A stretch of 64,000 nucleotides of DNA, taken from positions 20,276,894-20,340,893 of the forward strand of contig CM022672.1 in NCBI GenBank assembly GCA_012295275.1, in the 5' to 3' direction. Both the position numbers and the translations under genes were made by a program. A model generated the notes under the pieces. That model saw only the letters and a list, made by a program, of their open reading frames with translations, searched no databases and was not told the origin of the DNA. This DNA is from Chrysomallon squamiferum (taxonomy: Eukaryota; Mollusca; Gastropoda; Neomphalida; Peltospiridae). Shown here one piece after another: positions 9,561 to 24,553 of the stretch; within the stretch, counting starts at the first letter, position 1, and each line of letters starts with the position of its first letter.

Positions 9561-12180
9561 AAAATATTTTAGTTGTGTTCATCTTTCTGTTTTCTTGTAT
9601 TTTATAATATATATATATATATATATGACTGAAAAATTATTTAAAGTTTCCATCTTGCATAAAGAACAGCTGAAAAGACCAAAAGGTAAATTTTGTTTTT
9701 CTTTAGCTTTCATTTATTAAACATCTTTTTCAGTACCTTCAGTCAGAAAAGAGCAGCAGGATAATCTGATAGAAGATTAATATTGGAAGAATCATTTACA
9801 GTTGTGATATTGGAGTGGAAATGTTTATTTTTGAAGGACACAGTACCATTAAATGGAAGAACTGAATAATAATAATAGTATCTATACTGAAACAAATTAT
9901 ATTTGCTGGTGTTGTGTTTGGATCAATACTGAAAATAGATGAATGTAGAGTCATGAATTCTTCAGTATTAGTTGAAAGAAAAAAATAACTGGCTTTTTAA
10001 CATGCTAAAATAAATTATAACATGAGTTCAGATGGAAAATTTGGCCACTTTGAATTTCTACCCCTTAGGGGGCCATTTATTTATTTATTTATAACTTGTT
10101 GCAGAATTCACATTGAAAAAGAGTAACATCTTTTTTTGCTCAAATTTAGTTAATGACCAGACAAGTATGTATTGGTGAAATTGTCAAACTGTGTGCCCAA
10201 TGTTATATGTGGACTAAGTAGGACACATTGGACCAGTTAATACAAATGGGGGGAAAAACATCCAGATAATGTGAACAGTTACATTTATTTCAAATTTAAA
10301 AGATTAAAAACACAAATTAAAAACTGGTTCTATCAGTTTTACAATAAATGTGCAAGTAAACCAAACCTGATGACTAAGTCTATGCATATTATTGCAATGT
10401 TAACATAATTTGATTAATTAATTGCAGCCATCATCTTTAGCTGCAATTTCTTAATCATATCAAAGGTGTCTTTGAAATCTTAAGATTGTTCACAAATTCG
10501 AGGGATTTTCTACTGGGGGGGAATCTTCCAGCATCCATTCCATTAAAGAAATGTCGTATCTTGTCCCGTTAACTGTATGTAATTCCACATCATCATGAGT
10601 AATTGCTTATAATGTTTATTGTTGTGTAGAAATAAATGGCACCATTGTTTTTAATTGTGTATAACTGGATATATTTTAAGATTAGCACAAACAATACATT
10701 CTGAAATTACTAAGCATATGAACTACTTGGGGGAAACACTGGATGCATAACAGAAGAGTGAATACAAAAAAAGGTTACTGGCAATTACACAAGACCAGTA
10801 GTTGATTATGATTGTTTAACTAGGTTTATTGGATCTCTGTTAAACAAGTTGTAGTGATGTGGAAATTACAAAAAATCATTTTGGACCCCTGAAATAACCA
10901 CATAATTTTTATCCTTGATCTCATCCACATGCAATATAAATGATCAAATACACTCAAGATCATCGATGGGTAATGCTTTTTACATTATCATTGGGAAAAC
11001 AAAAAAAACTGCAGGACTGGATTTATGAAGGGCCAATTCCATGGGGCCACCAGACATCCTTTATAAAAAGAAAACATAAAATAGTTTTATTATCAATAAT
11101 AAAAATTGTGTATGTTAGTATCTTCTTCAGCAGCTTAAAAAACAAAAACACAAAAAAAAACCCCTACAACCCCCCCCCCCACTTAATTCAAGCACTTAAT
11201 ACCTTAGATAGCCAGCGATTTATTCACTAGGGCTTATAACTTACAATCACTAAAATTGAGAAGAATGAAACGAAGTTTTCTTTGAAACCTAACATTTTCT
11301 GTTTTTAAAGAAAACTGGCTGAACATTTTTTTTTTTTTTTTTTTTTTTTTTTATTAATTATTATTATAATAATAATTATTATTTTATTTTTTTTTTTATG
11401 TCGTATAATTTAATTTCCATGTTGAGGTCCCCTGTGCCTAAATCAGGTTCTGCCTCGATGTGAATAAAATGAGTAGAAATACTTAAGTGCAGTGTTTTTC
11501 TGTATTAGCAGAAAAATGTAAAATTAAAAAAAAAAATTAAAAATAATAATAATGAAAAAAAGAGTAAAATTTAAGTAGAACATTTGTCTACACTTGAAAA
11601 GTAAGTTAACTCTTAAAATATCTACATTATAAACTATAAATAATTAGCATTGTCAGAATTTGTATCCCACTGAAATTGAAACTTGCATTTTCAAGTTTTA
11701 TTTATTTACTCACTCATTTAATTATGCAAGATAATTTTATGGACTTACACACAATTTCAATATTTTATATTTCATGGTTATTGCACTAGCATACATAAAA
11801 CAATCCCAAGATTATTAACGGGATCATGCCGTTAACGATGCGATGTTAGTATACGGCATCTTCGATATAAAATACTAACTAGTTTTCATTATTTTATAAT
11901 GTGTATATAAACAAACATACCAATGTTGATACATACATGAATGCATATATAATGCTAATTTGTTTTCCTTAATGCTTTTCCTACTAAATGTAGACACTAA
12001 TTCTGTGAATAATGAATGGTCAATGATTAGTGTTTTTATGTCTTTAAAAAAGGGATGAAAAATAATAATAATAAAATAAAATTGCTTAATGATAATAAAA
12101 AGCAAACAAAGTTAATTTACATATTATGTGTAGTGACAGTAACCGAAAGTATGTTCAAATCATCTTTGTCGTAAAACAAA
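9561..12180. other. Intergenic, no gene seen
   Basis: A/T-rich sequence with an AT microsatellite at about 9605-9626, a C-run near 11170, a poly-T tract at about 11328-11352 and a small inverted repeat at 11827-11858. No protein family or RNA gene is recognised. Confidence 0.5.
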
Positions 12181-12224
12181 CACAACTCTATAAGACCTAC
12201 TCTCCCTTTTTGTGGAGGATTAAA

Positions 12225-12530
12225 ACGTGACGTTGTTAAAAAATTGACCAATAGCGTGACTCTCGGAAATAGAGTCTTTGACAACACAGTTGGGTAATTT
12301 CAACAGATTGATGCATTTTTTTTGTTTGTTTTGGTTTAATCTAGGCTGATTCCACTGGAGATAGTTTACGTATGAGTGCAGGTTGGTTAATCCATATCAA
12401 GTGGTATTATTCGTGCATCTTTGCATATTTTGCTTCTCATGCTCGTTTTTCTTATCTTCGTTTGCATTTAGCGTGCCTATACTTGTCACTTACTCGGTTT
12501 ACATTTTATAATTTGTTTTCTTTTGGTTAG
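12225..12530 (+). promoter_or_regulatory. Candidate ODF2 promoter with CCAAT box
   Basis: A CCAAT motif in the context GACCAATAGCG at about 12246-12256 sits in a slightly GC-richer patch about 0.9 kb upstream of the first recognised ODF2 coding exon, whose ATG lies three bases into an exon that begins at a 3' splice site (13152). An untranslated first exon is therefore expected upstream and this is the best-looking place. No TATA box was identified. Confidence 0.3.
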
Positions 12531-13153
12531 AATGATTAAAGATGTAGATATATGCATTTAATCTTCATTGTTAGTTAATTACATATAGAAAGTAAATTTT
12601 AGGAAAGGGAAGTTTTTATATAATTTACGGAACAGTTACGAAGGAATTAAAAATGAAAAGATAATTATACCCTCCCTGTATGCATTAGCGACAATAACAA
12701 TTTTCGTGAGCGTAGTGCAGCACTGATTGAACATTGTTCGATGTATAACGCATATGATACACTTGAAACTGAAAACAAAAAAGAGAAAATATCTTTATTG
12801 CTTTAACAAATACAAATAAACAAAGACACAACAACTAAAACAAAAGAACAACAGAACAAAATCCAAAGCTCTTGGTGTTAATTGTTTTAACATTTATTTT
12901 TCATTTTCATTTTGAAATCCACTGTTTATCACTCAGCACTTATTATAAATGGCATTGTGCTGTCAATAGAAACTAAACTAAAATTAAATTAGATGATGTG
13001 CCACAAACAATTGTAAATGAATGTATTTTTGTGAAAATTAATGCTAATTGTTATATTTATACATAATCTAGATTACATTACCCAGTCATTTTTATTTTAT
13101 CTAACTAATACATATTCTATTTAACTGATTTATGTTTTATTGCAAATTTAGGT

Positions 13154-16100
13154 ATGGGAGTTGAGCAGGGGTTACGACCTACTTCACCAGTGCATGTTCA
13201 TGTTGAAGATGATATTCCAGTTCATGTTCACATTAAGAAAGGAATAAAAAAGGGCAAACTGACAAAGGTATTTCTTTAATAATTATCTGACAGTGTAAAT
13301 TTTGTTTTCATTTTTTGAAAACATGCTTTTTTTTTTTTTTTTTGAAGAGTGATTTCTGCATACGATTGTTGCCTAACACATATAAATATTGATGCTTTGA
13401 CTTCAATCTGTAAAATGTGAAAATTAAACAGTCAGTCTGCCTTATCCAAGGGTGTATGGTTCTAGGAACCCTCAAGGATGTGCAGAAATTGCAGGTTATA
13501 AAATAACACAATTTTACCATATATATTTTCTTTACATAAAACCACACTGGTCTTTACTGTTATGAACATCTAAAACTCACATAAATCATTTTAACTGCAG
13601 TATTCTTGTATATCGTAAGCATACAATTTACTGTACAGTAATTTTAAAAAAATAAACATTTTTGAACAGCTGTTTAAAACACATGTATCAAATCTGCAGA
13701 TAATGTTGGCTGACTGTATATATGTATGTATCATAAATATAACCTTTTCATGCTTATTTCTGTTTAATGGTTTGATTTGATTTAATGCAAATATGAATTG
13801 TTTGAAAACCTTTAAATTTAGATGTTTTAATAATGAGTGAAGTTAGAAATATATATGGTTAAAGTTTGTAACATATTTTAAAATAACACTTCCTCTTTAA
13901 TTATTTGCACAAAAACTTTATTTCATGCACCAAATATATTTTTATATTTCTCCTATTTTGTAGTATTCTGACTTTAAAAAAAAAATTAAAAAAAAAAATT
14001 AAAATATTAAAAAACCTAATAAGAATAACACTAATATTAAAATAACGTAGTACATAGAAGCATGTCTTTAGTTTTTAAAGTTTTCTGTTGTTCACTGATT
14101 TGTTCCTTGCTGTTGTTTATGTATCTGTAGTCAACATCATCTTCATGTGCCAAGAAGCGAGGAAAGGTCAGCAAAAACGTGACAAAGGTAGAGTGTTATG
14201 AAATAGTTGTTTACGCAGACATTTGCACATCACCTTGTTTTGAACAAGATAACAAAAATAGCAATATAAAAATCTAACTTACTTGTTTATGTTTATTTTT
14301 TAATTCATTCATTTATTATTATTTTATTAGCAAGGTTTCACAGTACTGGGACTATTTGGTAATTCTGTAGCCACGCACTTTATTTTGTTTCACCCCTTTT
14401 CACTGCATATTTCTTTGGCAGAAGTACTGATCTAGGATATTTAGGAAATGTGTATGTTATTGCATTAATCACAAAAACACTTGAAAAATGTGGAAAAAGG
14501 TATGAATTTGTTGATTTTTAGCATCTCTGCTTTCAAACTCTTTGCTAAACTTTGAGTGGTTCTATTCATTTTGCCTCATAGATTAATAAAACAGGTTGAA
14601 TATATATATATATATTTTAATATATTAAGTGTTTTGTTTTTGTTACTCATATACTGAAATTACTGACTTTGTCTTTATGCTGTATGTTTTTGTTTTTTTA
14701 GCAATTGAAAATGCTTAGGGCATTTAGAATTTCATAATTTTACCCTTAATGTTCTTAATTTGAAGCTTCACCTTTATGAACTACTAAGAACAATTTAAAT
14801 TATCTGACTACAGTATTCAAGCCCATAAGAATGTACAGTGATTTTGAAATGAACTTTGTATATTAATAAATAGGCACGAAAATCACAGTTGTATTAACAC
14901 ATTTTATTTTCTTTGTTTTATTATTCATTTCATCATGGTTTAATTAACCTAAACACTGTACTTCAGTAAAAACAAATTCTGTCAGTACTTTCTGAAATAT
15001 AATTTTTCATTTATTTATTTTTAATTTAATGAACAAACTATGTCAAATAACATATAAAGATTGCTTTCTCAAATATTTTATAAAGCTAAATTAAAAAAAT
15101 AATTGAAAACATGAATTTAATATTATTGAACATTGTTTACTTACTTTTTTTTACACTTCTGCTGTTTTAATTGAAAATGTTAATATAACATGCTTTTCCA
15201 TTATTTTGTTATTTAATATAGTTGCTGTAGTAATATTCATAAGCTTTTAATATCTTATTTAAGGTATTTTTTCTAATTATTTAAATTAAGAAGACATTCA
15301 AAAAGGAACTGCTAGTTTGTCCTGCATGCTGTCTTGTGTGATCCTGTCATTTGAACAAATAAAAAAAAAAGTCAAATGAATTTATATGTGAACAGATTAA
15401 TTATTATCTATGAAATTTTTAAATCATTTTTGTTACACAACAGCAATGCAACTCGATAATTTCAGAAAATGTGTATTTCATTTTTGAAACAATTATTTCC
15501 AAATGTACTGATTTATAGATTTTCACACATTATGACATTAGTAGATGACATCATATTTTTGGCCAGCATTATTATGTGCATCACAGCTATTGAAATATGG
15601 TGGAAAATAAATCCTATTTTTCAGAGCTTATGATTTATTTGCAGATAACCTAAGCATAAATTATTTTACACCAAATCTTTTTACATAATTATAATTAATA
15701 ACAGCATCACCAATGTAATTTTTCACCCACTTGTTTCATTTTAAAGGCCCAACTGTAAACTGGTTACTAGATTCTACGTTAACTTGAAAATTTGTTATCC
15801 ACTGATGTTGTTATTATCAATTATCATTTTAATTTTTTTTTTGATGAATATTAATTTTTATTTACTGTTAACCACAAATACTGTTAAATTCTTTATTAAT
15901 GCAATTCTGTTGTTTTCTAAGTTATAAATAATTAAGAAGTTAAATCAGATCTTAAAGTAGTTCGTCTGTGAGTAACTTCTAAGTTTTGTTTGTAGACTCA
16001 GGTGGGATCTTATAGCTCAGACAACTTGAGAGGAACTCGAATTAGGAGAAGTGCTTCAACAAGTCGTGCAAGAAGCCGAAGTCCAGGGGGTGGTCCTTGG

Positions 16101-18615
16101 GTGCCACCTCCTGGAAAAACATCAAGAGGCTCAAAAAGCATTGCCTGGCAGGTCTGTATTTTTAAATTATGAAAACTCACGTTTTAATTATTTTAAATTA
16201 CCTTGTAAATATTTTCAAACAGGATGGCCACTAATGAACCCCATTATCTCTGTTTCGTGTATTTTGTTTCCAAATAATGAATCAGTGATACCTAGTAGAT
16301 TTCATATTAAATTAATGTTTTGGAAATTGAATATTATTAGTGCATTTATAAAGTAACTCATTCATTTTAGGTGTTATTGAATATTAAAAATGACCAAGAT
16401 ATCCATTTATATTGATTAAACAATAAATTACATCAGAATTATTTTTAATATATATATATTTTTTTTTTTTCCACAGGGGCCAACTCATCGACTTGAAATT
16501 AATCCATCAAAACATCTTTTAGTAACTGACCTTTCTACAGATGAAGAAGAACTGCTTCATGGTCAGAAAAAAGAATATGAGAAGAAAATTAACCATTTAA
16601 TGTCAGAAGTTGGATCTTTAAAAAATGAGGTATAGGAACATTTGCAATAATTAGATTTCATCTGCAGATTTTATTTAATGAATAAATTGTAGAAATTAAA
16701 AAACATTTTGCTTTGCAGTGGGATTGGACCAGCATGTTATTATAAAACAGAGAAATGCTACAATGTATTTCTGACTTGATATATTGCCAAAACAACTCAG
16801 GGCTTTTCAACTGATGACAAACACCATTTGGTCAACTGAACTATATGTCTTTGATTTTGATTGAAATTGTGGTCCTATATACATGAAGTAAAAATAACAT
16901 AGCTATAGTTATTATTTTGTGTTTTACTTCCAAAACTAGAGCTATAATAAATGACATAAAGATTGAAACTACTTATTAAAATGTGCTGGGATATTATTTT
17001 TTTTTTTTGTACCACTATCTGTAGCAAATAATCTTAAACATAATTGTCACATTTTGGATATTAACAAAAAGCAGTGTAAACAGGAGTGTACGGAAAGTTT
17101 AATGAGATAACAGTCAAAGTAGTAATGTATCGGTATCAAAAATAATTTTTTTCCATTTGTTTTACATGTGTGTGTGGGAGGTTGTTTAATGTTTATTGTT
17201 TATATTTTAAGGTTCAGCTGCAGAGTGTTTTGTCAGAGATAGACAAGAAAGATGATTTGTTACAACACTCTCAGCATGTGATTGAGCAGCAGGAGAAGGA
17301 GCTGCTTGATTGTCAGGAGGAGTTGTCTGTAACTGAAAGACAGAATCGACTTCTTCGACAAAGCATGGATCTTCTAGAAAAAGATACTCTTTCGAAGAGG
17401 TAATGTCTGTTTTTATTTCACACACAGACATTGATGGCTCAGACAAGCTATTAAATTTCGTCTTACCCCATGAATAATATTCGTTTAGACACTGAAAGAT
17501 GGTTGTCATATGATATAAACAACAAAAATAGATAAATAAGTTCTGGAAAATATATAAAAAACATAAACATCTTGATTTCAGTTCATTTATTCTGTAAACA
17601 AAATAGAAATCAATATTAAAGAAGTACATTATTCAATCTGTTCCAGATTTAAAACAAATGTTGTTTTCACTTTATTTTTACTTCAGAGATTTGTTTACAA
17701 TTGAGAGAGAGAATCTCATGAAGAAACTGATTGAAGTTGAAATGGATGGACAGTCTGCATCTCAGCAGGTGAGAGAACTGCGAGACTCTCTTCTGCGTAT
17801 CAAAGACGTCCCGCTTCTGTCGAACACTGATATTAAAAAACTCAGCAACCAGAAAGAGAGGTTGCTAGAGAAATTAGACAATTTCGAGGCTACCAACCAT
17901 AGTCTGCGCCATTTACTTCGCGAACAGCACGAAGAAGAAGGAAAAGTCCTGCGACTTGCCGAACAGAAAGAAGTTCTCATTCAGAAGTTAACTGATTCTG
18001 AGCGTGTCAACGAGGTTAGTTCACTGAGAGTTAGCTGGCAAGAAACCAAAATCTAATTAGAAATAAGACATTTTTGTTTTCACACCATAAATCTATCAGT
18101 TTACTATTTGATGTATTCTTATTTTCACTGAAGATTTGAAGATGTATGTTTGTCTCCTGCAAACAATTCATGAAGTATTTATGTTAGATTAATTTTGGAG
18201 AAGAAAAACAAGTGTTAAAATGTTATATTTGTGTAGGAGTTAGTATTGGAATGGGAGTTCAGAGAGTTTTTATTTTTAATTTTTAAAATAAATGAAAATA
18301 GCTTTTCACAAGATTAGTGAAATTAAAAAAACATTATGAAATAAAAAATGCATTTTTGATTTTAATACTAATATAATATGACCACATGAATTTATGTGAT
18401 ATTTGTGTTTCAGTGAATTGTTTTTATTTAAGAGAGATTTTATAAATGTTCATTTTGCAGAGACTTCGTGCCAAGATTATTGAAAATGAAGAACATGTTC
18501 GTCAAGTTTGGAATGAAGTGAAAGCACAAAAGGTACAAACTCACATTTCTGATACTTTCTGAATTTTTATAATAGTTTTTTGAATGAAGTTTCTTATAAC
18601 TAACTGTTTGCTTCT

Positions 18616-18665
<50 letters not shown>

Positions 18666-21600
18666 TTATGCATGAAAAACTAGACTTTTTGCTGATATTT
18701 TGAAATTGGAAGTTTGGAAATGTTTTAAATAAATTGGAAAAAAATCAATTTTCTTTAAAAAAAAAAAAAAAACATAAAAAGAAAGAAAAAACTAACATTT
18801 ACCATCTTAATGAATTTTAAAAAATCAGAAAAAAAAAGATCAGGTTTGATTATTATGTGTGCTCTGTTTTTATTTGATTTTTCAAGCCACTTGTGTGATT
18901 ACATTTAACACTAGTAACAGACATTAAAAAAAAAAAAAAAAAAAACACAACAACAGTTACGTTAATTCTGATTTGTATTATTTCTTTTCTCCAAAAAAGT
19001 AATTAATAATTTAAAACACAAGCATGCACTTATGCACTTATGCACTTATGCACACACACCACACTCACACAAACACACAAGAAGAACAACCAAAAAATCA
19101 TTACCAAGACCAATTCAGCAATAGTAATAGTAATTAGGTATTAAAAACTTGCTTGTTTATCCCAACTGATCTATAATTGCCATTTTCATTCTATTATATT
19201 GCTTTGGTTTGAACTAGAATCTTTGTACAAACACATTTTAAAGTTTTTTTTTTTTTACACATATAACAAAAAATATGTACATATGTACATTATATATTTA
19301 TTTATTTATTTATTTTTTTTTTTGTTATTTTTATATATATTATAAATCAGTAAATAAAAAACATTATTCAAACATGTTACTCTGGAGTCATCTTTGAATC
19401 ATACTGACATAAAGTGTTTTAGAATTTTGAGAAATGCACTGAGTGCTGTGTACTAACCAACTGTTGCTGGTTTCAGGAGGAAATGTTGGCAATGAGGAAT
19501 TTCCAGGCCTCAATGGAGTCAACGAAGGCTCATCTGCAGAAGCAACTACGTCAGAAAGAAGCAGATTGTAACAGAATGGCTGTGCAGATCAGGGTAAAGT
19601 GTCTTGCCTCCCAAAATGTATTCAGTGGTTACAGTGCTGGTCTGAATCATAATAGATTACAGAATCTGTCCTCAGAGTATCATGAATGCAAAACATAAAA
19701 CCGATAACTAGTTGTTCAGCAGTCATATATGTGCTTTCTCGCCTATGATTGTTTTATATAACACTGATAAGAGGAACAAGTGTTCATTCAAGTGTTGTTA
19801 AATAAACATTCATTAATTTTTCGTTATATTTACACAGTGTTCTATATATATAATAATAATTTTTAAGCATGTTATATATTGAAATCAGTGTTTTTAAAAG
19901 ATCCACTTGTAAATACAGGATGTTATTATAGTTCATCTGTTAATAAGTTTGTTTTATTTTAAGATATATAAACATTGCAAAAATAATTCCTGTTTGCTTC
20001 AGTATTGCAAATTATTGTATTTGTTCCATATCTGAGGTTTGTACAAAAAGTATAAGTTTCTATGGTTTTTACTACTGTGTATTGGATATCAGAAGTTTAG
20101 TTTCTTTAAAGATAAAATTATTAAACATATGTTTTTATAGAAATTGACATTTGTTAGAGAAGTTGTGATTTTAAGAAAATGAATATTAGAGAAAGATGAA
20201 GAAATGCAGTATTTTATTGGTTGTATATTTTAGACTCTGGAGAATGGTACAAGTCAGTATAAGATAGAAATTGAACATTTACAGTCTTTGCTCGACAAGG
20301 CAAAGGAGAAGCTGGCACACGACAAAGAGGCTCTGAAAAAAGCCACCAGGTTAGTTTTTGGCCTAACTGTCATTGTTTTTTCGCTAGTCTGGCAAAACTT
20401 TAACTTGTCTTTTATCCGATTAATTTTAAATTATATGCTTTTTAAACTCAGAAATCTAAAACACGAATGAATTTTTTTATAATACAAACATCCAGCCTTT
20501 TTTTCAGCCAACAGAAATAAAGTGTGACTTTTCCACTACCTTTACTTACATAAGCTAAAGTCTTAAGATGTATTTTCAAAAACTACATCTGTGGCAGGCT
20601 GAGTAAATCATGAAATAACCTTAAAACCCTGAAACTGTCAACCTCAAGATACTCTCATAGGCTAATTGTTGCTATACTTTATAATTAGCAATGGTTGGTG
20701 TTCAGTAACAGATAAGGCAGCTACTTGGAAGTATAGTATAGAAAAATAATATACTAAGATTATTGATTTATTACTGTACTTCTATTTTCTAAGATTGCTT
20801 CCATGTAGAAAATGTTTTATAGATTCCTTTAGCCTCTTTAGTGTTTTTCTTTTTTAAGGAAAAATGTCATTTTCTCACAATTTTTTTTCTTTTTATTATT
20901 CACCTTTAAAATTTATTTATTTCAATTTTTTGTTTTAAAACTGATCACATTTACAGTGCCTTGTTCATGTAAGCAACATTATATATATATATGTTTATTT
21001 AACTTTGTGTTGCTGAATTTTATTTTAAAAAAAGAAAGAAAAAAACAGCAAACCTAAAAGGTTTGAAGTCTGAAAAAATGCCTTAATTTGGATCTGTCAT
21101 TAGTTTATACTGTGTGCATTAAATTATTTCATCAGCTGAAAACATTTTTATAACTGAATTTGGATGTACATAAATTTGGATTCTGAGCACAAGCTTGACT
21201 AAATACTTTATTGGTAAGTAATTTAATATAAAGATTAATTTGCCAAAACCTTTTGCAGTTTCACAGGACACAAAATTTCATTTCTGCAATTTTGCATGAG
21301 CACTTAATATTTTTATTTAGAGCTCAAAAACAGCGAGCAGAGCGGAGTGAGGATGCTTTAGAAAAACTAAGTGCACAAATTAGTGAGCGGGAAATACTAG
21401 TGTCTGACCTTCAGTCCGAAATTAGCCAGTATAAACTCTGCTTTGAGAAAATAGCCAAAGAAAAGGCTCATATTCAAGCTGAAAACACTGCGATGAAGAC
21501 GTAAGTTGTTTTTATCACTTCTAATTAACTTTAAATTGAGATGAAACATCAGTTTGATATAAACTGAAAACCATAACTGGACAGTGGTTTGCATTAAAAA

Positions 21601-24522
21601 ATAAAACTGTTTTCAGAAGCAATAAGTGATTTTAGTTACAATGCAGATTGAAGGTCAAGAGTTTTTTTTTTTTTTTAATTTTAGAAGTAGAAAATATTTA
21701 ATTCTTCTTGGAAATCTTAAAAAATATCTCTTACCTTAACTAAACACTACATTTGAGGAATTTGCCTTTAATTTAGAATTTGATCTTGTTTGTTTAGAGG
21801 ATAAACAAACAAAAAGAAAAAATAATAAAATGTGGATACTGCATGATTATAACTGAATATTTATCACTATTAGTTACTCATTGTTTTATTTTCTGTAATT
21901 TTCCTTTAATTTCCTGTCTTCCAGTATCACTTATATTATCCAGCTAGTTTTACATAGCTTCTTATTTTTGTTTTTTCTCTAGAGCTTGATTAGTTAAACA
22001 TTTCAGGCCTTGTCTCTTAATTTGCTTTCAGTGTTTTTAATTTTGTTGCAGTGTATACAGGTAATCTGTCTGCTAAGTTTGTTCTAAATGAAATGTTTGA
22101 AATGATTGGTTTGTTAGTTTTTTATTATTGCAAACCCCAAAAAGCAAAGTGGAGAAGTATTTAAAAATATGATAAGCTCAGAAATTGAATGACTGGATAT
22201 TGTGTTTGTTATTATTAATTTAAATGATTTATTTCTGTTGTTCAGCTATAAATTTGATCAGATTTATTCTGGGGGACGATTTAGATACTCTCACTAGTGA
22301 CTTATTTTAATTTTAATTTTTTTTCTATTAAATTAAAACAAATTGGATTTATTGAATATTTTTGGGACAACACTACTTTTTTTAAATACAATTTAATCTG
22401 TAATTTTTTTCTTTTTGATTAAGATAAATGGCTAAGAAAAAACCAGTACTCATCATTATTTTCTGATTGATGTTTATTTCTTTACAGATACTTAACCATC
22501 ACAATATTGGAATAAGATTTTCTGAAGTTATCAGTTTGCATCTAATGTCTTTTTCTTCAGTTATCATAATCACTGGATGCTTTATTCATCATTACACTGC
22601 ATAGAACTAAAAAGCAGTGTTTATTATTGTGAAAATCTTATTTATATTATAAACGCTTTATTTATAATTTATTTTTATTTTTTATTTTTATTTATTTGCA
22701 GACGGATAGAAGAATTGGAAAATATGCTAGATCGAGTAGAACATAATTCCAAATCACAGACAGATGAAATATCCACAAGACTTCATGAGAAAATCACAGA
22801 ATTGACCACTCTACGCTTGGAAAATGAACGATTAAAGGTTTAATAATTATTATCTGAATCAATATTTTCTTTCTCAGTTTCTTTGATCTGTCTTAGTCAT
22901 GTTCTAATTCTCTCCATCTATTTTGTGTCTAAATAACAGAATGAATGAATGAAAATAAATGATTGCAAGTTTAGAATGAATATTCTGAATGTAGTTGTAC
23001 ATTCTAATTGTAAAAGTGAAAAATAGATTGAAAAAAAGTAGGATTCCATAATTGTTAATGAGACTAAAGCTAAAAACGTTTTTCTTTTTTTTAAATTATT
23101 TTTCTTCTTCTTTTTCTTATTATTATTATAATGGGATATCATTTGTTCAGCAACTTAATAATAATGTATTTTATTTTGTATAGTCTTCCATTGTAAGCAT
23201 CGAAACTAAGTTCCAGAAAACAGTAGAGGAAATGACTGATTTGAGAAAGAGTTTGAGACGATATGAGAAGATCACTGAGGAATATAAAGATCAGGTATTT
23301 ATCTGTTGTTTTTTGTCCTTTTTACTAATTTAGATTATGTAAATTACTGACATAGGTTCCAGGTTTTCAAGAAAGAGGATTTGCCTTCAAACAACAAAGA
23401 TAAGTGGATCATATTACTAAGACAAAAAGTTCAGGGACAGATTCATCCCTCATTAGATCTGCAATCCAGAGGACAAATATTTTCTTCTACATCTTCCTTA
23501 ATTTTTGTTTCATTATAATTATCATTATATTTCTTTTTTTCTTTTTTTTTGTAATTCTGAATTTTTATAATATACTTTTCTGTCTTGTTTCTTCTTTGAA
23601 AGTAAAAAGTTGTATGCTGTATAAAGATAAATTATGGTAAACTTAGTTTTATAGTTTTCTTCAAAAGATCTTCTTAGATTCATATGTTTTGTAAGACTGT
23701 TTCTTGGTTTCATAAATTGTTCAAACTGATCTTCTTAGTCTGATAAATGTGTTAAAATAATCTCTGTTGTTTGGTTGTGCTGAAATGAATTTATTTAAAT
23801 GTTTAGTTTTAACACTTTGTAAAGCTGTATATCTCTGTGTTCTGTAGTTTTCCTGGGTGATAATAAAGACAGACATGCTTGCTTGTCTCGCAGTATGTAT
23901 TTCTCTGATTCCATTTTCACCTGGCATCTTGATGTTTTCTTTCACTTTGGTGTTATCTGTGGCCTAGAGTAAATATTAATCCATATTCTTGACTGTCATT
24001 TTGATGTTTTCTGTCACTTTTGGGTTACATCCTGAACTAGCATGTTGATGTATTCTGTCACTCTATTGTGTATGTCCAGAGTAAACTCAAACATCAGTTC
24101 ACCTTTTCATCATCAATTCGTTCTTTTGAAAAACCAAACACTTATTTTTTTTTCATTTTGATAAAGTTTTATACAGATAAATGTATAAATATTTCAGTAT
24201 TATGCTTTTCAAATGCAAATTATTTTAGAGTTTTATTAATGTCAATAATATTATATGTATAATTTTTCAGTTTTGGTTGATTTGAAAGCTTTTTGTTATG
24301 GTTGTTGTTATTTTTATTTTATATTTTTAAATGTTTTTATTTTCTGTGTAATTTGTTTTGTTCAGCAGGCTGTGATGTAGTATTCAGAGGTCCACATATT
24401 CATATTAATGAATTTTTATTTTCATAATAAGAATTATTCACGACTGAAATGTCACTGGTTCTGTTTGTTTTAGGGCTTCTTTGAAATGCATTCTAGTCCA
24501 AAAATATTCTTTATTTCTTTTC

Positions 24523-24553
<31 letters not shown>

